A DNA stretch of 38,201 nt, from the NCBI GenBank assembly GCA_040755975.1, contig JBFLZY010000021.1, positions 1 through 38,201 of the forward strand, given 5' to 3'. Of the stretch, positions 16,310-24,955 are shown piece after piece. Each line of letters opens with the position of its first letter. The stretch's first letter is position 1. The notes under the pieces are model-generated. The model was not told the origin of the DNA. It searched no databases and saw only the letters and a list, made by a program, of their open reading frames with translations. Made by a program: the position numbers and the translations under genes. The stretch is from JAIMBK01 sp040755975. Lineage in GTDB: Bacteria; Bacillota; Desulfotomaculia; Desulfotomaculales; Nap2-2B.

Positions 16310-17173
16310 ATGCGCGAGCTCGCCGCTGTCGCGTTTTTGGTGAGTCTTGCCTTTTTCTTGAGCCTGTCTCTTTGGGCAAGAAATCTTTTTACAACCAAAT
16401 CTTCAATCTACCTGATCGCGCTCTTGTCCTTCATCTGCACGGTCACCTACCCGTACCTGGCGACGGCCGTGGCGTATCCAGAGGTAATTTTGGCCCTGCT
16501 GGCGATAGTCGCCATTTTCGCCCTCGCCGTAAACAGCTGGGATACTCATGCGCACAAGCGAGCTGTTCGCAGGCAAACACATAACCACCCGGAAAAAGAA
16601 AGCCAAACCCGCCCTCCCGGCTATCTCTCTTTTGAAGAAATAGCAACCCTGGCTAGCGTCATCAAAGAGAAATTTTTCGCAGCAGAGAAATACAAAAACG
16701 AAAGTTCAGTTGCTGAAGATACTCTCAGTCCGGCTTCCGAAACAGCAAAAAGGGATGGCCACGCACCGGCCGCGCCGGGAACACCGGCGGCAGCGCATGA
16801 TCCGCACGGTAAAACAGATCGCGGGGAACCCCCCCAGGGGAAAGCAGAAGAACCGGCAACCGGCCGGCTAAGCGCTCCGCAGCCAGCAAAGTCTCTTGAA
16901 AACATAAAACAGGAAAACGAAAACATTTTAAGGGACTGTCTGAAAAAGGGATTTGCTCTCAAAGAAAATGGCCAGCTGGCAAATGCGGCAAAATGCTTTC
17001 TCGAAGCATACAAATTAACCAGTTCAAGAAAGCTTCGCACCGGCTTGCTGATTGAAATAAGCCAAATTTATAAAGAAACGGGCCAGTCTGACCAGGCGGC
17101 GGCCATTTTAAAACTACTCGAGCGGGTCCGGGACCAGCAGTCAGGTGTTGAGCCGGCGAGAAAAGCTCTTTGA
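16310..17173 (+). CDS. Membrane protein with C-terminal TPR-like repeats
   Basis: The 287-residue protein begins with three hydrophobic segments (about 5-23, 33-50 and 58-77). A long polar, low-complexity linker rich in A, P, E and K follows (about 85-200). The C-terminus has paired helices of TPR type (GFALKENGQLANAAKCFLEAYKL, then LLIEISQIYKETGQSDQAAAILKLLERV). The repeats face the cytoplasm or the outside depending on topology, which I cannot fix. ATG at 16310 follows GGGAGGTGA. It is the first gene of a likely three-gene operon with the PRC-barrel and VanW proteins. Function unknown. Confidence 0.8.
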   Translation: MRELAAVAFLVSLAFFLSLSLWARNLFTTKSSIYLIALLSFICTVTYPYLATAVAYPEVILALLAIVAIFALAVNSWDTHAHKRAVRRQTHNHPEKESQTRPPGYLSFEEIATLASVIKEKFFAAEKYKNESSVAEDTLSPASETAKRDGHAPAAPGTPAAAHDPHGKTDRGEPPQGKAEEPATGRLSAPQPAKSLENIKQENENILRDCLKKGFALKENGQLANAAKCFLEAYKLTSSRKLRTGLLIEISQIYKETGQSDQAAAILKLLERVRDQQSGVEPARKAL

Positions 17174-17223
17174 GGAAACAAAAAATTAATCCGAATTATT
17201 AATTGAAAGGGGCTATAAAACTT

Positions 17224-17901
17224 ATGAAAAAGAGCAAGGAGATTGTTGGGTTACCTGTTCTGGACATCACCGGGGGGAATCTTTTGGGAAAAATAGACTC
17301 ATTGCTTATCGACCCGGAAGCGGGTGCAGTTGCCTATCTTTTACTGGAACGCCCCAAGTGGTACCTGGAGATGCAGGTGCTCGATTTTCCAAAAGTCGTC
17401 GGCATCGGCGATTACGCAGTAACCACGGAAAAAAAAGACAATGTCAGCCTGGTCACGCGGAACGAAAGAGCGCTCGGGCTCCTGGAAAAAGATGTGAAAG
17501 TACTGGAAGCAAAGGTTTTAAGCGACAAAGGAAAGATGCTCGGCACCGTAAAAGAGATTGTTATTGACGAATCCACCGGCCGCATTGAGGGGTGCGAAAT
17601 TGCTCCGGTCAACGGGAATAAACAATGGCAAAGCATTGCCAGAAACAATATTTTGACCTTCGGTCAAAATTACCTGGTAATTCAGGAAGCAGGCGGCGAA
17701 GAGGTTTCGCCCGATCAGGACATCTTAGATTTCTTTAAAGAAGAACAACAAAAATTTTTGCTCGGCCGGCGAAGCGCCAAAACCATTAAGGACAGGTCGG
17801 GCAACGTAATCGTCGAGGAAGGACAGCTCATCGACGAGGCCGTCATTAAAAAAGCTCAGGAAACAGACACTTACATTGAATTATCCATGTTTGCGGAATA
17901 A
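17224..17901 (+). CDS. PRC-barrel domain protein
   Basis: The 225-residue cytoplasmic protein has two PRC-barrel units: about 5-75 (KEIVGLPVLDITGGNLLGKIDSLLID) and 85-160 (DVKVLEAKVLSDKGKMLGTVKEIVID). A helical tail with a further VIVEEGQLID element follows. PRC barrels of this tandem type (YlmC/YrrD-like) occur in spore-formers and photosynthetic bacteria as small binding modules. ATG at 17224 follows AAAGGGG. Its stop TAA shares a base with the ATG of the next gene (TAATG), a sign of translational coupling with the VanW-family protein. Function unknown. Confidence 0.88.
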   Translation: MKKSKEIVGLPVLDITGGNLLGKIDSLLIDPEAGAVAYLLLERPKWYLEMQVLDFPKVVGIGDYAVTTEKKDNVSLVTRNERALGLLEKDVKVLEAKVLSDKGKMLGTVKEIVIDESTGRIEGCEIAPVNGNKQWQSIARNNILTFGQNYLVIQEAGGEEVSPDQDILDFFKEEQQKFLLGRRSAKTIKDRSGNVIVEEGQLIDEAVIKKAQETDTYIELSMFAE

Positions 17902-19010
17902 TGACCGGCAAAAAAACTTTGCTTATTTTTTCGCTGCTTTCCCTCCAGATTTTCGTGAGCTTTTTTATCTGGGCGGCTCTTATCGATAAAATAGCCACAA
18001 CAAAAATAATCACCAATACATATATCAGCGGCGTAGCCGTGCAGGGATTAACTTACCAACAAGCCAAACAGGCGCTTCAAAAACGCTACCCGCATCCCGT
18101 TGACCGCACCATGTTCCTCACGGCCGGCGGAAACCAGCTGGCCGTTAATTTAAAGGAAATCGGCGCTGAATACCTGTACCTGGAGGCGCTGGCGGGCTCT
18201 TTTGGCCGGCCGCGAGAAAAATCCGGCCTGGCCGGCCTTAACCAGACCTTAAAGGAATTGATCCGGGGCCCCAGGATCAACTTGCCTGTCAGGGTAAACG
18301 AGGACCTGCTTGCGGAAAAATTAAACGAACTCAACCGGATGTACTTCAAAGAACCTGTCAACGCCGTATTAAACTGGCAAGACGGGCGACCGGTCGTCAC
18401 TCCGGAAGAGTACGGCAAAGCTATTGATATAAAAGGAACCCTGGCCAAATTTAGCGAACTAAAAGTACCTTTGCCGGATCAATTTGAAGCGGTGGTGTCG
18501 GTAATCAGGCCCGCAGTCCAGGCTAAAGAGCTGGCCGAATTTAAATATGTTCTGGGAGCATTTGAAACCAGTTACGCAGCGAACGAACTTGCACGCGCAC
18601 ACAATATCAAAACAGCCGCCGCGGCCATCGACAATACCATCATCCAGCCCGGCCAGGTGTTCTCTTTCAATGAAACGGTAGGCGAGCGCACGAAAGAGAA
18701 CGGGTATCAAAAGGCTCCCGTAATCAAAGCAAACCAAATGGAAATAGATTACGGGGGAGGGATCTGCCAGGTGTCTACAACCCTTTACAATGCCGCTTTA
18801 ATGGCCGGCCTGGAAATAATTGAGCGGCACCCGCACGCCAGGACCGTCCCTTACGTACAAAGGGGAATGGACGCCACTGTGGCCAACAATACCCTGGATT
18901 TGAAGCTTAAAAACAACCTCTCCGCTTGTGTATATCTCAGTTGCCGGGCCGAAAACGGGCGGTTGAGCGTCAAAATACTGGGCAAAATACCGCCCCTAAA
19001 GATAAAGTAG
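17901..19010 (+). CDS. VanW-family protein with N-terminal peptidoglycan-binding domain
   Basis: The 369-residue protein has an N-terminal membrane anchor or signal (about 6-27). A PG_binding_4-like region follows (about 40-200: GVAVQGLTYQQAKQALQKRY), then a VanW domain (about 215-350) with GQVFSFNETVGERTKENGYQKAP and YGGGICQVSTTLYNAALMAGL. YoaR and similar proteins share this layout. It probably acts at the cell wall of vegetative cells or spores, mechanism unknown. Its 3' end overlaps the convergent rdgB by 41 bp. Confidence 0.9.
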   Translation: MTGKKTLLIFSLLSLQIFVSFFIWAALIDKIATTKIITNTYISGVAVQGLTYQQAKQALQKRYPHPVDRTMFLTAGGNQLAVNLKEIGAEYLYLEALAGSFGRPREKSGLAGLNQTLKELIRGPRINLPVRVNEDLLAEKLNELNRMYFKEPVNAVLNWQDGRPVVTPEEYGKAIDIKGTLAKFSELKVPLPDQFEAVVSVIRPAVQAKELAEFKYVLGAFETSYAANELARAHNIKTAAAAIDNTIIQPGQVFSFNETVGERTKENGYQKAPVIKANQMEIDYGGGICQVSTTLYNAALMAGLEIIERHPHARTVPYVQRGMDATVANNTLDLKLKNNLSACVYLSCRAENGRLSVKILGKIPPLKIK

Positions 19011-19820
19011 CGGATAATATCTCCCGGGCCTTGGCCAGAGCCCGCGCCCGGTGGCTGATGGTGTTTTTGAGGGAAGGCTCCAGCTCGGCAAAGGTTTTTC
19101 CCAGTTGCGGCACCAAAAACAACGGGTCATACCCGAACCCCCTTTCTCCTCTGGGCTCGGTGGCAATCACCCCCTCGCAGATACCTTCGGCTGTATAGAC
19201 TTTACCCTCCGGCGTGGCTATTGCGACCACGCACCGGAAGCGGGCCGTGCGCTTTTCCGGAGGCACCCCTTCCAGCAGGCGCAGGAGCTTTTCGTTGTTG
19301 GCCCGGTCATCGTGGCCCGCACCTGCAAAGCGCGCCGAAAAAACTCCCGGCGCCCCGTTTAAATAATCCACCTCCAGACCCGAATCGTCCGCCAGAGCCA
19401 AAAGACCGGTGGCCGCGGCAACCGCCCGGGCTTTTTTAACGGCGTTTTCGGCAAAGGTTGTGCCGTCTTCTGCCACTTCCGGGANNNNNNNNNNNNNNNN
19501 NNNNNNNNNNNNNNNNNNNNNNNNNNNNNNNNNNNNNNNNNNNNNNNNNNNNNNNNNNNNNNNNNNNNNNNNNNNNNNNNNNNNTTTAAATAATCCACCT
19601 CCAGACCCGAATCGTCCGCCAGAGCCAAAAGACCGGTGGCCGCGGCAACCGCCCGGGCTTTTTTAACGGCGTTTTCGGCAAAGGTTGTGCCGTCTTCTGC
19701 CACTTCCGGGAGATGCGAGTAGTCTTGCAGGGAAGCTACTTCGATGTCCAGAGGTCGCAACAGCTCTTTTAATTCTTTGAGCTTGCCCGGGTTGCGGCTG
19801 GCCAAAACGAGTTTTCTCAT
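18970..19820 (-). CDS. rdgB: XTP/dITP diphosphatase (RdgB/Ham1), interrupted by an assembly gap
   Basis: This house-cleaning enzyme hydrolyses dITP and XTP to monophosphates. Motifs are LASRNPGKLKEL at the start, FAENAVKKARA, DDSGLEVDYLNGAPGVFSAR, GERGFGYDPLF and ISHRARAL. The gene is split by 100 N, and the 127 bp before the N run are repeated exactly after it. Removing 19485-19711 gives one uninterrupted frame of 207 codons plus stop, the normal length. The gene is therefore intact in the organism. ATG at 19820 follows GGTGAGG; an in-frame ATG also occurs at 19832. The C-terminus has a short extra tail overlapping the VanW-family gene. Confidence 0.93.
19358..19484. repeat. Duplicated contig end, copy 1
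   Basis: These 127 bp are identical to 19585-19711 and lie on the other side of the N run. They are best read as unmerged overlap between two contigs rather than a biological repeat. Confidence 0.93.
19485..19584. other. Assembly gap (100 N)
   Basis: Exactly 100 N, the conventional placeholder for a gap of unknown size. The identical flanks indicate that the real gap is negative. Confidence 0.99.
19585..19711. repeat. Duplicated contig end, copy 2
   Basis: Exact second copy of 19358-19484, encoding the same segment of RdgB in the same frame. Confidence 0.93.
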
Positions 19821-19867
19821 TACCCTCACCATCTTGGGAATCTGCGGTTTATTTTAAACCCCTATTT

Positions 19868-20644
19868 TCAATAAAGGAAGTAAGTATCGCCTTCGACCGC
19901 TACTTCCACGTCGTCCCCGTAGCCTTGACGCGCCTGCGCACAAAGCTCGCCGAGATCGTATTCGGGAAAGAAGTGCGTGATAATCAGTTCTTTCACCTTC
20001 GCGCAGGCGGCCAGCTCTCCGGCCTGGCGGGCGGTCATGTGCACGTCCTTGAAAACGTGGGCATCCTTATCCAGGCCGCTGGCCTCGCATAAAAAAATGT
20101 CGGCCTTTTCGGCAAAAGCGGCCAATTCTTCGCTGGGAGCGGCGTCGCCGGAGTAAACCAGGTACCCCGAACCTTCCACTCCCACCGCGTAGGCCGGCAG
20201 GGTATGCCTTACCGGCAGAAAAAATAGTCTTACCGGACCGATTTCCGTCCAGCGGGCGCGCACGCCGGGCGGCACCTCTTCTTCGGGCAAACTTTCAATG
20301 GGCACGACTTCAAAGAATGCTTCGGCGTCACCCGTCAACTCCCGAAAGGCCGGCTGCGGCTCCGCGGGCAAAAACAACTTCACCCGCTGGAGGCGCAGTT
20401 TCTCCCGTAAAGCGCTTCTGGTTGCGTGGCGCAAACAGGGCAGGTCCCCATAGTGATCGGGGTGGAGATGGGTAACGACGACGGCTCTGATATCGGCGTA
20501 ATGGACAAAATGTCTTAAGCGGCTGAAGGCGCCGTGACCGATGTCCAGCAAAATGTTCGCCCCCCCGTCCTGCAGCAGGTAGCCCGAACAGGCCCCGCCG
20601 GCGCGGGGAAACGGGGCCCAGCAGCCTAAAACGGTTAACCGCAC
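19868..20644 (-). CDS. Metallo-beta-lactamase-fold hydrolase (RNase Z-like)
   Basis: The 258-residue cytoplasmic protein has the zinc motif THLHPDHYGDLP near residue 60, SGDAAPSEEL near 165, and a late HMTARQAGELA / IITHFFPEYD pair of histidines. These are typical of the RNase Z/phosphodiesterase branch of the family. Substrate is not evident. GTG at 20644 follows AAAGGTGG and gives the N-terminus RLTVLGCWAPFPRAGGACSG seen in relatives; the frame extends four codons further. It sits between rdgB and the HgdB-like gene on the same strand. Confidence 0.85.
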   Translation of the reverse strand: MRLTVLGCWAPFPRAGGACSGYLLQDGGANILLDIGHGAFSRLRHFVHYADIRAVVVTHLHPDHYGDLPCLRHATRSALREKLRLQRVKLFLPAEPQPAFRELTGDAEAFFEVVPIESLPEEEVPPGVRARWTEIGPVRLFFLPVRHTLPAYAVGVEGSGYLVYSGDAAPSEELAAFAEKADIFLCEASGLDKDAHVFKDVHMTARQAGELAACAKVKELIITHFFPEYDLGELCAQARQGYGDDVEVAVEGDTYFLY

Positions 20645-20674
20645 GAAAACCACCACCTTTAAACTTCCAGTATT

Positions 20675-21670
20675 TTACCTGATCATTTCCAAAAAGGCAT
20701 CTATCCGCATGCGCGTGCGGGCGTCCAGGCGGTTGGGCCTGTCCCCTTCCAGGGTAAGCACAGGGAGCTTGATCCTTTCCCGGACAATCAAATCCTCAAT
20801 CTGGCGAAAACAAAAGCTCTGGGCGTAATGGATGATCCCGTCCAGGGCGCGCCTGGCGATCTCGCGCTGGATATCCCCCAGCCGGTAAAAAATTCCGTAC
20901 GGGTAAGTATATAATCGGTATTGTTCAACTAAATCCTCAGTTTCAAAAGGCATGGAGAACTGGCGCTGGGTTTCGTTATATACGACGTGCGCCCCCCGTT
21001 CCTCCAGATAATCATAAAGGTCGTCCATAATCGGGGGTACCCCGATGTAACCGAGCCGTAAATTGGCCCTTACCGCAGGGGCGGCAGGCAGGCCCGCTAA
21101 AAATTCCGCCACTTCTTTTTCGAAAGCATCCGGATCTCCCTTAAAATCGCTGCAGTTTACCTGGAAGAGGTGGTTGTCCCAGCCGCTTACCACGCCTTCC
21201 CGCCAGGTAAGCTCGTCGATCCGCCAAACCTTTCGCCGGATTTCGTTCAGCCGCCGGCGGACCGCCAGCACATCCCGCCAGGTCGCCCCCAGACGCTCCA
21301 TCAGTTTCTCGATCTGAAGCTTCAACAGATCGTAATCACGGTCAAAAGGAAAGGCAAAAGGAATCACTTCTATCCCGGCCAGTTCCAACGTCTCCATCAA
21401 AGCGTGCGTATTGCTGCAGTCTCCCTGGGTAACTGCAATGACGGTTTTTATCTCCTTATTTTGCAGCACCGTGCTGTAGAGCCCTTTGATCCAGGCGCAG
21501 ACATTGCGGGGGTAGCCGGCAAGCTCTGCTTCTTCCACTAACTGCCGGGGATCAGGACTGGTGATAAAAACGTTGTTCAGGTCAACCGGGAGGCAGTCGG
21601 CGGCATAAATGACTTCCACCGGGACAGTAGTTGTAATCCCTATCTTTTTTCGAAAAGCACACATCTCCAC
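20675..21670 (-). CDS. 2-hydroxyacyl-CoA dehydratase subunit D-type (HgdB-like) protein
   Basis: The 331-residue protein matches the HgdB/COG1775 family of [4Fe-4S] dehydratase subunits. Markers are IGITTTVPVEVIYAADCLPVDLNN at the start, an internal TQGDCSNTHAL and a late SFCFRQIED, with cysteines that could bind a cluster. A working dehydratase needs a second subunit and an ATP-dependent activator, and neither is in the window. It may be a stand-alone member with another role. Start is GTG at 21670 or ATG at 21664; the ribosome site is poor for both. An R2 element lies just upstream. Confidence 0.82.
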   Translation of the reverse strand: MEMCAFRKKIGITTTVPVEVIYAADCLPVDLNNVFITSPDPRQLVEEAELAGYPRNVCAWIKGLYSTVLQNKEIKTVIAVTQGDCSNTHALMETLELAGIEVIPFAFPFDRDYDLLKLQIEKLMERLGATWRDVLAVRRRLNEIRRKVWRIDELTWREGVVSGWDNHLFQVNCSDFKGDPDAFEKEVAEFLAGLPAAPAVRANLRLGYIGVPPIMDDLYDYLEERGAHVVYNETQRQFSMPFETEDLVEQYRLYTYPYGIFYRLGDIQREIARRALDGIIHYAQSFCFRQIEDLIVRERIKLPVLTLEGDRPNRLDARTRMRIDAFLEMIR

Positions 21671-21678
21671 ACCCCGGA

Positions 21679-21770
21679 TTTAAATGTTCAGTAGAATGTA
21701 CCGCTCCAAATGCAAGGCGCTGAAGTGAGTGCCGGGCCATGCCCCGGCGGATTAACTAAATATGTACCCC
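21679..21770. repeat. R2 palindromic repeat, copy 2
   Basis: The left half TTTAAATGTTCAGTAGAA...CCGC resembles the arm at 38009. The right half begins GTGAGTGCCGGGCCATG, contains the GCCGGGCCATGCCCCGGC palindrome, and runs into ATTAACTAAATATGTACCCC. It fills the gap between murI and the HgdB-like gene. Confidence 0.7.
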
Positions 21771-21784
21771 CGAATTGATCTTGC

Positions 21785-22606
21785 TTAACAAGCATCATAA
21801 AGTGCTTTTGCCAGCTGCAGGCGTTGGACGTCTTCAATATTATACCCCAACCGTTGCGCTGTTTTCAAAAACCCGGCGGGATCCCCGCTGACAAAATATC
21901 TGTGCCGGGCCGGGCCTTCCGCGTTATTCAGAAGCCCTAGACGGTCCATCTCCCGGCCGGCCTCCCGGACAGTGGCCGCCGCCGGGTCGACCAGGCGGAC
22001 TTCCGGTCCAAGGTACTCCCTGAAGTGGGGGGCTAAAAAAGGGTAGTGGGTACAACCCAAAATCAGGGTATCGATGCCGGCTTCTTTTAACGGCCGCGCG
22101 GATTCAAAAACAGCCTGCCGGGCTTCTTCGCCTGCCGATAAACCTCCTTCCACCAGGGGCACCAGGCGGGGAGCCGGTTCCGCAAAAACCCTTAAATCCG
22201 GAGCCAGTGCTTTGATGGCGCGCGCATACGCGCCGCTTTTGACTGTGGCTTCCGTTGCGATCAGGCCGATCCGCCGGTTCCTGGTCGCCTCCACCGCTTC
22301 CCGCGCGCCCGGCTCGACCAGGCCGATCATCGGGACGCTATAGGCGGTGCGGACAACCGGCAAGGTTAAAGAAGAATTGGTGCCGCAGGCGAAAATAATA
22401 TACTTTACCCCGGCGGATACCAAAAAAGAAATGATTTCGTGCGCAAACTGGATGAGCTCTTCTTTTTTTCTGGGTCCGTAAGGAACGTGCACCGTATCGC
22501 CAAAATAAATAATCGACTCACCCGGCAATAAACGGAACACCTCTCTGGCAACGGTCAGCCCGCCTACTCCGGAATCAAACAACCCGACAGGTCTGGGATC
22601 TCCCAA
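21785..22606 (-). CDS. murI: Glutamate racemase
   Basis: It makes D-glutamate for peptidoglycan. The 273-residue protein shows FDSGVGGLTV at the N-terminus, the two catalytic cysteines at about 74 (FACGTNSS) and 185 (LGCTHYPF), and GDTVHVPYGPR. Start is TTG at 22606, with GGGAGG about 9 nt upstream. It lies near gerM and rdgB, as in Bacillus (racE-gerM-rph-ysnA), but rph is absent here. Confidence 0.96.
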   Translation of the reverse strand: MGDPRPVGLFDSGVGGLTVAREVFRLLPGESIIYFGDTVHVPYGPRKKEELIQFAHEIISFLVSAGVKYIIFACGTNSSLTLPVVRTAYSVPMIGLVEPGAREAVEATRNRRIGLIATEATVKSGAYARAIKALAPDLRVFAEPAPRLVPLVEGGLSAGEEARQAVFESARPLKEAGIDTLILGCTHYPFLAPHFREYLGPEVRLVDPAAATVREAGREMDRLGLLNNAEGPARHRYFVSGDPAGFLKTAQRLGYNIEDVQRLQLAKALYDAC

Positions 22607-22768
22607 TTATTTTGCCTCCCAAAAAACTATTGTCCCCGCTGCAAAAATTCATACCAGAGCAACTTAAACAAATCTTGCCCGTATCTATTTTCTTTTAATT
22701 ATATTCCAAAAACACGCATCCTTTGTACGCTGAAATATATTCTACGCCAGGCTTCACCCGTTGGCAAG

Positions 22769-22797
22769 AAAAACGCCCCTTGTTACCCGAAGGGGCG
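22769..22797 (-). terminator. Intrinsic terminator after gerM
   Basis: On the minus strand CGCCCCTT and AAGGGGCG pair around an 8-nt loop and are followed by a run of T (plus-strand AAAAA at 22769-22773). It lies about 50 bp beyond the gerM stop, with an R2 element between. Confidence 0.8.
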
Positions 22798-22802
22798 GTT
22801 GG

Positions 22803-22857
22803 CTGCCGGGCCATGCCCCGGCTTAAGTCGAGCGGTTTCGTTGAATATTTACCTCCC
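22803..22857. repeat. R2 palindromic repeat, copy 3, overlapping the gerM stop
   Basis: It contains GCCGGGCCATGCCCCGGC, then TTAAGTCGAGCGGTTTC as in copy 1, then GTTGAATATTTACC. The last part supplies the gerM stop codon (TAA at 22851-22849), so the element extends into the gene's 3' end. Confidence 0.75.
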
Positions 22858-23508
22858 CGCTTCGCTCTCCTGGGTTCTGGCTCTGATTAAACTGCCGTCC
22901 CTCCGCAAGGGTTTAGATATATCCAGATGCCCGGCGAGGGTTTGGACGCGCTCCCCTTCGATTAAAATCTGCACTTCCTGGACAGTGGGAAATTGGGTAA
23001 GGGTGTTGACGATGGAATAAACGGTGAGCAATTCGCCCGTTGCGCCGCCCCAATGCCGGGACTTTAAATTTTGACTAAAATCAACGATCGCCAGGCCGTT
23101 TTCCTTGATGTTGATATCTTTTAGCCGGGCACCGGCAGGAATGGTTGGATACAACCCGCTGTCCGCGGGCGGCCCCTGGCACAATTCCTCCAAAGTGCGC
23201 CTGCCGATCCCGACCACTTTGGGGATTTCCTTTGGGTACGCCACCAGATACCCGTTTTTATCCGCAAAATATAAAACCACGGCGGTGGTTCTGCCGGTGA
23301 ATCCTTCGCCGCCGTCCCGCCCCCCTGCCTGTCCCGCTCCCGGAGATAACGAAGGCTGCCCGGCGGTTTTGAGGGCTTCCGGGTTTTCTTTCAAATAGGG
23401 CAATTCCTGGGTGCGGGCTTTTGTTTTTTCGGCCGGCAAAAACCCGCATCCGGCCAAAAACAAAAGAATTCCCAAAAAGCAAAACAAGATTCCCCGCCGC
23501 TTAAGCAT
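22849..23508 (-). CDS. gerM: GerMN-domain lipoprotein (GerM)
   Basis: The 219-residue lipoprotein has a signal peptide ending in the lipobox LAGC (Cys about 21). A polar linker follows, then one GerMN domain (about 72-200: AVVLYFADKNGYLVAYPKEIP ... VYSIVNTLTQFPTVQEVQILIEG). GerM helps assemble the channel between mother cell and forespore and affects germination in Bacillus, where it has two GerMN domains; this one has one. It is upstream of murI, as in Bacillus relatives. Its last codons lie in an R2 element. Confidence 0.9.
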   Translation of the reverse strand: MLKRRGILFCFLGILLFLAGCGFLPAEKTKARTQELPYLKENPEALKTAGQPSLSPGAGQAGGRDGGEGFTGRTTAVVLYFADKNGYLVAYPKEIPKVVGIGRRTLEELCQGPPADSGLYPTIPAGARLKDINIKENGLAIVDFSQNLKSRHWGGATGELLTVYSIVNTLTQFPTVQEVQILIEGERVQTLAGHLDISKPLRRDGSLIRARTQESEAGR

Positions 23509-23597
23509 TGTGCAACCACCCCAGATAACAGTAACCTTACTATTACCATTATATGGGAATTACTCAACAATATGCTATCCCGGCGGGAAAAAATTCT

Positions 23598-24953
23598 TTA
23601 CAAACCTCCCGGGTCGGGCTTCTCCACCGCTGGCCTGCGCCGGGCCGCCTGGCGGCGGGCTTGGTGTCTTTGTTTTAGCGCGGGTACCACTATGCGGACG
23701 TACCACCAGCAAACCAACAGGGCCAGGCCAATGAAAAGTCCCGCCCAAAAATCGGTAACAAAAACGGCCGAAACCAGCACGGCAAAAATTACCGCGGTCA
23801 ACAGGGGCACCAGCGGGCCGCCGGGCGCCGCGTAGGGCCGTTTGGCGGCCGGGTTTTTTTTGCGCAGGCTGAGTACGGCCAGGCCCGCAAGGACATAAAC
23901 GATGGATTCCATCGCGGCGGCCATATTAACCAAAACCAGGTATTTGCGCGTGAGTAATACCGTTATGGAAATGCCCAGCCCAACCACAAAAACCGTCAAG
24001 ATCGCCACCCAGGGGGTGTAATAGCGCATGCTTATTCTGCTGAAAACCGCCGGCAGGGCGTGCTCCCTGGCGGTCGCGTAGACAAAGCGGGAAACGCTTA
24101 ACAGCCCGGCATTAAAAGTGGTGATGGAGGCGGAGAGGCTCAAGATGACGACCCAGGCCAGGCCAAATTTTCCCAAAACACTCTGGGCGAAGATAACCTG
24201 GGGAATGGGTGAGTTAGCCAGAATTTCCTTTGGTACGCTAACCGTCATTGCCACCGTAAAAAGGGCGTAGGTGATGCTTAAAAGGCCCACGGCAATCAGC
24301 ATTCCCCGGGAAACCAGCCGGCTGTCGGTCACCTCTTCGGCCAAAGGGGTCACCCATTCAAACCCCACGAACAGAAAAATACCCACCGCAATGGCCTGGA
24401 TTAACCCGCCGGAGCCGCCAATGGCGAACAGCGAAGCAGGTTCCCAATTTGTCCTCTGGAAAGCCAGCAAGCTCAGTAAAACCAGCGAGCCGATCAGGCC
24501 GTACGTGATTATATCCTGAAAGGTGCCGGCTATTTTAATTCCCCGGATGTTTAAGGCGGTTACGGTTAAAAACATCAGGATAATCCAAAAAAGCGGCGGG
24601 AACAGGGGAAGGGAGTGGCTGAGCACGCTGGCCAGCACGAAACTCTCGGCGCCGACCACACCCATGATCACAGCCATATATAAAATGGAAACCGTGAGGG
24701 CCAGCTGATCGTTAAAGGCCCGGCTGAAATACAACCTGATTCCGGCCGCCGAGGGCAGCTGCCCGTTCAACTCGGAAAAACACAGCGCCGCCAGCAGGCA
24801 CAGGCAGCCCCCGACCAGAATAGCCACCCACGCCGAGTTCCCCGCCAAAAAACCGGCCACCTGCACCGCCGCCACGAACGTGGAAGCGGCCAGGGTCAAA
24901 CCCGCGCTGGTGGCTACGACGGTACGCAGGGTGAGTACTCTTTTTAAAGACAT
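23598..24953 (-). CDS. APC-superfamily amino acid permease
   Basis: The 451-residue integral membrane protein has about twelve hydrophobic segments and a positively charged C-terminal tail. The N-terminal helix 1 region TLAASTFVAAVQVAGFLAGN and ATAREHALPAVFSRI before the ninth helix are typical of APC transporters. Substrate cannot be read from the sequence. The start ATG is 2 bp beyond the stop of the SCP2-like gene, so the two are coupled. The gene is last in a three-gene operon. Confidence 0.9.
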   Translation of the reverse strand: MSLKRVLTLRTVVATSAGLTLAASTFVAAVQVAGFLAGNSAWVAILVGGCLCLLAALCFSELNGQLPSAAGIRLYFSRAFNDQLALTVSILYMAVIMGVVGAESFVLASVLSHSLPLFPPLFWIILMFLTVTALNIRGIKIAGTFQDIITYGLIGSLVLLSLLAFQRTNWEPASLFAIGGSGGLIQAIAVGIFLFVGFEWVTPLAEEVTDSRLVSRGMLIAVGLLSITYALFTVAMTVSVPKEILANSPIPQVIFAQSVLGKFGLAWVVILSLSASITTFNAGLLSVSRFVYATAREHALPAVFSRISMRYYTPWVAILTVFVVGLGISITVLLTRKYLVLVNMAAAMESIVYVLAGLAVLSLRKKNPAAKRPYAAPGGPLVPLLTAVIFAVLVSAVFVTDFWAGLFIGLALLVCWWYVRIVVPALKQRHQARRQAARRRPAVEKPDPGGL

Positions 24954-24955
24954 CT

